NCBI RefSeq assembly: GCF_030848805.1 | Contig: NC_092366.1 | Span: 17,860,620-17,924,619 of the forward strand | Reading direction: 5' to 3' | Origin: Temnothorax longispinosus | Taxonomy: Eukaryota > Arthropoda > Insecta > Hymenoptera > Formicidae | DNA: 64,000 bases | Shown here: one piece after another, positions 13,645 through 24,800 of the stretch | How positions within the stretch are numbered: position 1 is the first letter of the stretch | How the letters are laid out: the number at the start of each line of letters is the position of its first letter | Notes under the pieces: generated by a model | Seen by the model: only the letters and a program-made list of their open reading frames with translations | Database searches by the model: none | What the model was told of the DNA's origin: nothing | Made by a program: the position numbers and the translations under genes

Positions 13645-15805
13645 CTTTTAACAGAGAGAATAATTAGTATCTAATGTCATTGGCATACTTTGTATCTGAT
13701 GGAGATAATCATTTTGATACGTGCAATTTTTACGTAAGAGATAAAAGTCTAGAAAAAATATATTATAAATTTTTCTTTTATACACGTAAGAAACATTGAC
13801 GATATGGATGTGAGATTAAAATACCTTTCTTTGTACCGTTTATTTTCCATTTTAAACAAATGAAGTATATATATATAAACAAGACTCAGCAGTTAAAGAA
13901 CATTATTATTTTAAATAGTCTCTAAAATTTTATTACAATTTTAATCGTCCGTGCGCGATTATATCGATATTTTATCACTTTCCATCGTGATGTTTTTATT
14001 CGAGCGTATATGCTTTTTATATTACAATACTGTACTAATTATTTGCAAAGGATTGCAGTAAGATTAATTGATTCCCTTGACGTACTTCTTTTCGAGGAGC
14101 GGTTTCCTTCTTAATGAACTCGTCGATCGTTAAGCGTCTGTCGGCCGCAGAGACTGGCAAAGGCGGCAACAAAGTTTCTCTGCGCTCCTGCCGCTGCTGC
14201 TCCGGGAAGAGGTACACGACGGTTTCCTCAAAGATTTTGTCCTGCAGATTCAGGATCTCGCGTATCTTACGCTTCTTTGCCCTCGCCTCCTGCCGCAACC
14301 TGAGAATCGGCTCGCGCTGCCTCTCGAGGACATCTTTTCTGAGCCCCTTTTTCTCCAGGATCAGTCGTTGCATGCGCTTTACTTCCATTGACATCCACCG
14401 TTCCTTGGCTTCTTCGAGGAACTGCCAGGGTTTCCGACGCTGTGAATAGCACGAAATTAACTTAGCAGAAAAAGGGAGATCGGTTTTCTTCTCCGCGCGA
14501 GATGTGCCCGGCGACTGAACCGGGAATTTGCCGTTATTTACGTGACTATATAATCGTTCGACTCGTTCGGGTGCGGTTATCCGCGTAGTGCGAATTGCCG
14601 ACCGAAGCGTGGCTACGAATTGAATGAAAATCATTGAATTATTTATTGATGTGGAATATCAGAGTGGTCGTACCGCGGATCTCGTAGGTGTAGTCGCGCG
14701 ACCTGCCGCTTCGACCGTGTCAGCTTTAATCTTCTCCTCGGCCTCCAAGCGCTTTTTCTCCCCCTCCATTTTACCGAGCTTCTTCTTCATCTCGATATCC
14801 TCGAGATTTGTTTCGCGCCACATTTCCTGCCAGGCTTGAAACTCGCTTATCTGGTCATATGCGGAAATAGGCAATCGTTATAGATAGAAGGAATGAAGAA
14901 ATTTTTATTACCGTTAGTATAGTAAAATTAACGATGAATTACTATAGAAATGAAGAGAGAGGATCTTTTTTACGAACACGACTCCTAGGTATATTTTCGT
15001 CTTATGGAAGAAGAAAATTTTACGAAGCGAATGCGTGTAGAGATTCACATGCTGTGTAAAATGACATTCTCGTATGTTTAAATATAGATTGCTAGTGAAC
15101 GAAAATTCGGCTAATTGTTCCAAAACATTTTGTTGCAACGGAATAATTAGATTGATAACAAGCATGATTATTGTCTTTACTGTTCTAAATATATAATGCA
15201 ATTTCTTTTCGTCTAATAAAGACATATTTGCCTTCCGGAACATAAATTTCGAGTTACTTCGTTTAGACGTCTAATCGATATCGCTCTCGATCTATCGCTG
15301 TCGCGTCTCTTTTTATCTCACCCTTTGAACCTGTCGGTCGATGAACTTTTTCATCCACTCGACGTCGCCCACGTCGTACGTCAGTAAGACACGCGGCGCC
15401 GTGAACGTCCTTAAAGAGCCGTTGAAGTCGCAAAATCCGATACACTGCGGCTCCAGCGGCAGCTCGTGTGTGTAGATACCCGTAATTATCCGTCCGGATA
15501 GACTCTGCACGAAGCTCGGCTCGTGACTCTTTACTATGAGATCCCAAATTTCTACGGTGCCGTCCATTCGTCCCAAGATCAAAACGGTCGGACGTATAAT
15601 TCCCCACGAGCACGCCGAGTATCTGTGTTTAATAAAAAAAAGTATAGTAGGAAAAGTAGATCGATGATCTAAAAGTGATCAGCACTAATCCGATGTTGCT
15701 TTCTGTCTTTGTACGTTAATTATACAGCGGTTTTATTAATTGTCAATGTTACACAATACTGGAGAGTTGATTTTTGAGATAATTTTAAATGCAAGATATG
15801 CGTTG

Positions 15806-15855
<50 letters not shown>

Positions 15856-18800
15856 AAAATCAATAAAAATATATAGAGTTAATGAGACAGAATGGACCGT
15901 TTGTCGAGTGCTCGAATCGCGAGAGCATCGGCTCGACAACGCTCGATAATGACTGTTGCGGCGGACCGACCGCGCGCGGCCATACATTGGAAATAGCTTT
16001 CATTAACGGAGTAGTAACAGCACGCGGGTGCTGTAAATGTAAGTTATGATCGTATTGTCATGCAGATCATACCGAAAGTTCGACTCTCGCCGTTCGAAAA
16101 CTATGCGCGGCGCGTGAAACGCGAGCGAGCGTGCGAACGGTCATCGGCGCTCGTGTGCGCCGGGCAATGAGAAACGCTATCGTCGCAATTACATACTGTA
16201 CACCGCGGCAATTTATCGCGCGGCCTCGCTCGTTATTTTTATTTCCAATGAAACGCGAACGAAACGCGAACGAGCCGCGCGTACTGCCGCGTTTATGTAT
16301 ATTCATGACCATGTTTCGTTAACTCTCGCGATATTGACGTTTCTCCTCGAGGAGTAATTTCTCAGCGCGCAATTCCCGCGATCTCGCTCGTCCGCGGTTA
16401 TTTCAACGCGAACAGCTCTTCGTCGCTTAACCTCTCTTTTTATCTCCTCCGCCATTCTCTCCTTTCCGCGAGAGAATCACGAAGAACTCCCGGCGTTTAT
16501 TTATGACGCAGGAGGGAAAGTTCAGTTTGCTCTAGTCGGACAATAGTCCCGCGCGCGATTTTTTCCACTCACCCGACGTTGGACTTCTTCCAAACGAGCG
16601 GCTCGCCAAAATCGTCCCTCCATACGGCGAAGATCTTCCCGCCTATCGTGACCACTACCTGATGGTAATAATTGGATCTGACTGAGTGCGTAACCGGTCC
16701 GTCGTGCAGCCTCTTCATCCAGAGCCAACGTGCCGTCTCGCGATTCACGCTCACGTCGGTGGCGAATTCGTAGCCGGTCCACGTTATGCACCCGAAATCA
16801 CCTGTTGCCGTCGTTTACGCTTTAATCCACTTTACGCCGTTGATATTAAATTAGATCAATCTTATTCAAGGGGATTTAAGTATAATTAATTGTGTTTAAT
16901 CGCGCGCATCTGAATTGCATTAACATTAATGAACTCGGGATGTAATCGTGCCGTGTCTCCAGCCCCGTAGACGTCAACGGTCGGAAATTGAGTCGCGGGA
17001 AAACGTTATACAAGTCGTCTTACCTTCGACGGTTCCGACGAGCATCTTCGGCTCCATGACGTAGTTCGCCTTCTCGATTATAGGTTTGTAGTACTTTCTA
17101 ATTGTGAGGTCGTCTCTCGCCACCGGGAACGGTTCGACTTGTTCCTTGCGAAACTTTGGATTGTACATGCTGAGAGTCGTTATCACGAGTTGCCGGCTCT
17201 CGTCCGGATATTGAATCACGAGGATATAGTCAGGCTTGAAGATGCGATCGAGGATCTTGAAGGGCGACGCCGGCTGCGCCATGGATTTCGAAATATCTGG
17301 ACGAATCTTCTTCCGTCTACGAACTTGTCGAATGTCCTTCTCCGAGGGTTGCGATCTTTCGTACCAACGTCAGAGATAAAAAAGATGTATCTTACGTTAT
17401 CTCGTTAATAATAACGAAATAACGTTAAAATGAAAATAGATTATTAGAAGATTATTTTACGCGATGTGTTTTGATTTAAATATCTTGCATAAAGAAAAAA
17501 TGGAATTTTGATGATCGATGGTTACTAATAACTCTAAATCCATTATAAGATTTTTATTAATCTTTTGTCCGCGGAAATTGATCTCTATCGGTGCAGTTTC
17601 GCGCAAATACGCTCCTTTCTCTCGGCGCAGAATAGGATGTAATCTCGTAAATATCGCACCAATTTCGTATCAAGTGAGGAAACAATTCACTGGTATTGGA
17701 GCATCTACATAGCCATTGTGGCACGGCCGAAATGAAGAGCGCTTTCCCCCTTGCACCTCACTGGGCGCGCACAGAGATCGACGAGGCCAAGGAGCTTGGG
17801 AGTTAGCAGGTCCGGAGGACTACTCTGAACGGTAAGGGACGGCGGGGAAGGGTTAGGAGCGAGGACTGAATACCGATCGACGATTATAGAGGGATGGTCT
17901 ATCCATTTTCGGACCATATAAACGCCAACTTCGGAGAATCGAGGAGCGACGGAGAGTCAAGTCGCAGGACCATTACGGTTCCGCAGACCGAGAGTTTCTC
18001 GAGAAGGATGACGGCGAGGAGACGGAGGGGGAGGGGGAGGAAGCGGAAGGCGGTTCGTCGTCCCGCGTCCGGAAAGGAGGACTCGAAAGGCAAGAGACGG
18101 TGCTCGCTCTTTAACGTTTCGCTTGCGACAAGTTTCGCGCCCGTCGAACATTCGAAGTCGCTAACTTCCAGTCTCGGGAGATACGACGGCACCGTCTACC
18201 TTTCTCGTGGTTACCAATTGCTGGTTGAGATCGACCGGAAGCCGCGTCATGCGTCAGCCGTTCGAGTTTTGTTTTTGGCATTTTTAAGAAAAACGATGTG
18301 ACGTTTTCGCTGGACGACGATGTCGGGTGTCGCGAAATATGAAAGATAAAGAAAACGGATCCTCTCCGACTATACGTTGGGATCTCTTGAATATTCTATT
18401 TCGTACTCTTGCGAGTCGAATGGCGTCGTAGTTTCATAGGAAAATTCGTCCGAATCGAAACATTGATTCGATGTCGTTTAGTTCCTTAACGTTTAATTCT
18501 TAACCGATGGAGTAACGCGACAGGAATATCAATATCCTTCTTCTGATTCTCACAGGACCATTGATAATGCTAAATCCGCAATGTAAAATTTTACTTAGGG
18601 ACAAAAAGTAATACATATAAGTTTTTCTCTTTTAAAGATTTAAAGTCTCTTTCTTAAATTCTCAAGTAAACTTGTTGCAAGCGTGGTAGAATCATGTGCT
18701 TGATATCTTTATTATAAAGATGTCGATCATATTTATTCAAAATGCGTTTTACACCACATTTTTTCCAATTATTTCTGCTGATTGAAAAAATCGTCCTATT

Positions 18801-21800
18801 TTATTTTTAAACATTATTTCATCACGCATTGCTCTTGAATACAAAAAGCACTATTCTCATCGGTAAATTAAGACTTGTTCAAAACTAAAGATATTATATC
18901 TAAGAACTAATAGCATCTATTAAAAATAATAAATGTGTTAAAGTCAATAGACAAAGGCGATGCTTACTTAAGATCCCAAAAGGCGACCGTGCCATCCTGG
19001 CTGGCGGTTACGAACTGATAGCTTAGATTGTCCAGGGGCGCGTCTTCCGGCAAAGACGAGATCCGACCGTTTTTGTCGACCTTGTGATGTGAGGGCACCC
19101 AGACTATCTGGGTGATGCCCGCCTTCTGGCTGTACTTCAGGGCGGACATTGCCGCCGGACTGATCAACGACGTTGCCGTCGTCTCGCGCATCCATGTCAT
19201 CAAGCTCCTCATCGCGATGCTGTACTTCACTTGGGCGCCCGTCTGCGCCACCACCGTCTCCACCTGCTCGATTTTGCCAGGAATGTGCCAGATGGCGATC
19301 TACGGGAAGGATATGGATGGATTTTATCGTCATCCGCTTGTCCGCCCCTCGTCTCGTTTCACTACAGCCTAGACTTTTACGTTTCACGGTCGCAGCTTGT
19401 AAGAGGATGTTTTCCCGTACGTTTTCGGAGACGTTTCTTCTCGTATAAAATTTGCTAATTTGAGCTCGCAAGTAGTGTCAGGCAATTAACAAGATGCGCA
19501 CAGAGTTTTTAATTAAAATAGTAGAGCGTTGATAAGAAATAGGAATATAAAATAATATTCGCTAATAAATTCAATAAAAATTGATATTTTTTTATAATAA
19601 AAGAAATTAAATTTTATTTTCTTTAATAATAGAAGTGTCTCGACTAGTAAGTCGAACTCTGCATTGTTATTTTTGTGTTCTTCGCATTATTAAAGAAGAA
19701 TATCTCGAATGCGATGTAATGTTTTATTATAATCTATTTTAATCTTATTATGGTATTCTTATTAATATTTTAATAAATGCCGTACGTCGCAGAAAAACGC
19801 TAAATAAAACTAGTCATATAACCTAATTTCGAAACCGTTTGTCACTTTTTGTCGTTTTTGTTAATATTTATTTTTATTTTTATTAACATTTTATAGTTGC
19901 AGCGTGTACTTTACTTTATATTTATATTAGAATGCACCAATTTTAGTGTGCTTTTAGTTTCATTTATTTAAATTTTTGATATAAATCTTTATGGATTAAA
20001 GTCAGAACGATTACTGAGAGCATAAATAGTAGTATAAAGAATTTAATAATATGCATAATTAAATACTGCATAATCAAGAAAATTTTTTTCGATATTTGGA
20101 CGATCGCAAATGACTATTATTGTATCGCATTAACTATTTTGATCCACGCGAAGACTACGTGTTCAAGCTCTTTTTTTAGGTATTTAAACATATCCAAGAA
20201 TTACTTTATATAGCTCGAAAATGTGCAGGAAACAATCTATTAAAAAAAACATATGAAAAGTTTGACATTTTCACCGTTTCTTTTGACTTGACTTCTTTTG
20301 ACTTTTGAAAGCGCTATCGGGATAAGCGCATTTCCCGATACTCGTGTTCGTCGTCTCGCGACGTTTTCTAATACACGTGTTTCACGATATTCGATTGCCC
20401 GATCAAACGCGTGTCCCGGGTGTCATCTGATATCTAGAACATTGTGGAACATCGAGAAGAGCGGTGGGAGGATCGTCGCGATGGATTAATGGAGACAGGT
20501 GATCCCGCTTGCATACGATATTCGCTTGCATACGTTGCGTTCGTTGTTCGCGTTTGCCATGATTGTCGATGCTCGGCACTTTTCGAATTTTCACGTCCGA
20601 AACTCTGCACGCGGTGACAAGTCGGGGGTAGTACCCGGGTAGATCCACGCGATGTGTTTTTCGATATACGTGATTGATATCGATCGTGTTCCATTTGGAT
20701 TGAACGTCCGTCGGAAGAATTTGTTTACGAATAACGCGCGTGTCGCGTTATTCATTCGCGGGTATGACGTGTCGAGCGAACGCAAATGCATTGGGGTGTA
20801 TCGCGGGGGATCGGCAGTAACGGGTTAATCGACATTGGTGGATTGCCGTTTGTCTGTAAAATGAGGAAAATATTCATATCCGCTTTTACTGTCGAATTAT
20901 CTCACAATTTCTGTTTTTTTCTTAATTCTACGACAACAAAAAAGAAAACTGAAGTGGGAGTATGCTGAAGTGGGAAAAATAGAATTTATTTTTGTCACCT
21001 GGCCATTTGTACAGCCACCTATGATAATGCTGCTATCTAGAGGGCAGACGGAAACGGATGTTACTTCTCTTGGACATTCGAGGATGAGTTTAGGTGACAA
21101 ACAGTCAGTGAAGGACCATATCAGGACGCGATTGTTGCCTTCACAAGCTAAAAATACCTATTTATAAGAAATACGATTTAAATTATATTAAATTATAATA
21201 ATTTTATTACGCGCGTGTATTTACGTAAATAAAAAAAAAAACGTTTTGCTGGTTCCGCATTAATGATAAAAAATGTTCTTCAAGATTAATTTAGATCAAC
21301 CTCACGAACAAAATAAATATAATTTTTAGAAGTAATTTGCAGGGTAATGCCAAACCTCGTCGTAAGTTTTGGGACCTATTAGATGCTCCCCTTTCCCATG
21401 TTGCGTGTAAGTAGCTATCGCCGTTCCGGTCCAGAATGGATGCCAGCTGAGATCGTTGATAACTTTGTCTGCAATGAGCTTTCCGTCGTAGTAGCTCTGA
21501 TGTTCTTTATAACCTATGGGCACCGGTGCCTGCGTATCCTTTTCATTAAGCACCAGATTTGCATAATCATTTGTATATATATCCCACGTGGAGTTCATTA
21601 AAATCTGTGACAAGACAGTAAATAAATTAGAAGTATTTGCTGTCCATTAAGCTCGTGTCTTAAAAGAAATTAAATATTTTAATAATTAGTCTCTCTAGCT
21701 CATAATTAAATTATGATAAGATATATATTATATCCCAATTACACTTATATTTTATTATTTAAAGTATTGTAAAAATCAATAAATTTGTAACATTACCTGA

Positions 21801-24800
21801 TCGCACATTTTGCCGGTGTAACGTTCCAAGAAATCCTTCAAGGACTCTATCTTTTCCTCGGTGTAAGTAGACAAATCGACTGTCTCGTATTCGTACAGAT
21901 ATTGGTACCAGGAATTGACAGGTATCGATGGCGCCGTTTGCGCCTCGTTGTGTCGAACGATCGGCGTCACTTGCGTATAGCTGCTTACCAATTTACGCCG
22001 TACATTCTCAAATATTTGCCGGTTATCCGGTAGCAACTCGATATATCCGTCCCTCTGATCGTCCGCCTTTCTGTCCGTTAGATTTATCGGCACGTTCAGC
22101 AAATCGGCGGTAGATGTAACCTGATTGTAATTAAATGCGAAAGATATGATCGTTCGGTACATCATAAACGGTGTGGGCTGGGCTGTACATATCACATACC
22201 TCTCGCAAATACGATTAAACGATCGCGAGATTTATAAACTGCTTCTTGCCCGATCGAAATCAGGATAAAGTGATTAATTTATTTATTGTGATTTGTGAAT
22301 GCCGCTACGATATTATTGTCAATTCGCCGAGATTAGTATATTTATAGAGGCAGAATTATAGTAGTAATTTACGATAATCAGTTTAATACTGCGGCTTAGA
22401 ATTAACGAATGCAAACTATCAATTTCCACTCTCGCACACGCGCGAGTTTATGCGTTGGTAATGCGCGCTGTCGAAATGTAATAAAAATTTTCAAAAATTT
22501 ACGGACTATGTTGCTCGAATGTAAATATGGACTCGCTCGAATAGATATGCAAGTCGCGACCGAAAAGTTTCGACGACGGCGGAGTGAAAAGTCGCTTCGA
22601 CGTCGTTCGACGAAAGCTACGAGAGAACACTCGAGTCAGGAATGCGATATGTAACATGTCCCATCCATATAATGTTTATTAACAACTGAAGAATTTAGTG
22701 CAGTATTTTGCATCCACTTTTTTTTTTTACTAAAGAATTAGTTCAAATTTACTTTCTACAAAGTTTAAGATTAATTTCGCCTCTCTCTCTCTCTCTCAAA
22801 AGTTCTTAAGATATTAAATTAGATATTATTGCATTAAAACTTCTAATTATTTATTAGGATATTATTTTTTGCACATTATATCAATCTCAATTAATTGAAA
22901 GTGGTGAAAGGTTAACCAGACTATGATTTTTTAATGTTATAACAAACCGCAACTGTAACTTTTAACACCGAAAACCAGAACTATGACTCTTTAACGAATC
23001 GGACTATGATTCTTTAATGCAAACCTCAATCTCGAATAATGGCCTTGTGTCTTTGACGACGTTGGTATCGACCACGGCACCGCTTCCCAAGTCGTGCCAT
23101 CGGCCAGGAGATTTGTAGATCGCGTTCCTTACGCGATTCTCGTGATCCTCCCTTTGCTCCTGTATGTGCTTCACTATAGCGTCTCTACCCTCCTCGGTGA
23201 GGACAATGTAGAATTGGCCCTCTTCGGACAGGGACGGTGCGTAGCCGATGAAAACCTTTTCATCAGGAAATGCGTGAATCTCGTCCTTTACCGGTAGGAA
23301 GTCGCTACTCTCAGAATGTAAATCTATATTATCCTCTATAACATCCTTTCTAACGTGCACCCATGGATATTCCGCGGTGACGTTCTCGCCAATGATGCAG
23401 CCGACGATCTTCTGTGTCAGCGGCGACAGATCGAGTCTCGCTATTCCCGGTATTCCCTAAGATTAAATCAATATATTCTTCTTTTTTCTCTGAAAGAGCT
23501 GTCTCTTTTACATAAATATTGTAGAAATTAAAATTACTCGATATAAATGCCGATATATTAGACTAATGACAATTTTTTTATTCAGGCTTAATTCTTATTC
23601 AGATATACTTCCGTTGAATTCCTTTAAAGTCTTACGTTTGAACAATTCAATAACCTCGAAGTTTTGAAAATAGAATAAACCGCTGGCATGTTGAAATATT
23701 CACCATCGACGCGGAATATCGAATTTTCTTCGATGGCTCCGCGGTTATCTGCGTCGTGTTAAATTTCCAAATGTCGCTTACTGACGGTCGAGAAGAAGCG
23801 TAAGAGTTGAGATCATAGATAGTTCTCCGTCTTCGCATTGATGGATCATCCATTTCTATACGGATTTTCTTCTTCGCCTCTTTTTCCCAATCTTGTGTAG
23901 CTGACAGAATAATAAGACAGATAAAGTAACTCACGAGTAATTTTTCAAAAATAAAAAAAATTATGAAAAACGTAATTCCAGTTTTTACGATAAAATACAG
24001 CAGGGTTTTATTTATTAAATAAATAAATTGTGTTGTTGTATAGCGAGATATTAAGAACTCTTTGACTAATAAACTTTAAAATGGTAGATTGATTAAAATA
24101 ATAAAGATATTGAGCCAGTTTATTTTAATAGGTTATTTAAATACATCAATCAATATATTTATCAGATTCGCACGATTCACATTTTAACAAACCAAAATCA
24201 ATAATCTCTTTCATTATTTCTGCCAACTCGCTGCTTTAAATCGCGTCATTCATATTTGAACGTATTTACGCTCGGCTAAGTTTACGTTTCATTGTTAACA
24301 CAGTGCGTACTTCCACCCGACACGCGTATATCCCGTATGCATCATCGATCTTCGTTCGGTACATAATTTTAACCCATTCGTTACAAAGTTTCAATATTTC
24401 TACATTCAACGTTATCGATGTTGTTCCTTCGAATGCAGCGCGTTGTATTTCAACAACAGAGCGTATTTCGATTTAAAGGATATTTGTTTTCGAGTTGACA
24501 AAACAAAATCTTTTTGTTATATGCAAATCCAAAAGAATACACCGCACAATGCCTCACAGTTTTCGTATTTAGTGTTATTTTAACTTTAGTTCCTGTCGGA
24601 GAATACCGAAGTAAATAGACGTGTGCATCAAGATATCATCCGGTATAGGTTTAAGAAACATGCATACCCCCACGTCGTTGATATAAAATATGTACATCGT
24701 GAAATATTCATCATGGTTATTACGTCAAATTTTCTCTCTATAACCTACACGGTTTTTTTTCCTCTTTCCATTCCCTCTCCTCGCAAGGTTCTTCTTCCCC

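Larger units (their letters stand above)
22121..23024 (-). other. WDR63 intron 3
   Basis: It contains the CT microsatellite and the three diverged ACTATGA copies next to the exon 3 donor. The 80 bases nearest exon 4 are in frame with it but are best read as intron. Confidence 0.7.

Noticed and set aside
22121..22201. Longer version of WDR63 exon 4 starting at 22201
   Set aside because: Phase is kept, but the acceptor is poor and the added 27 residues do not fit the family, whereas starting at 22120 restores the alignment.
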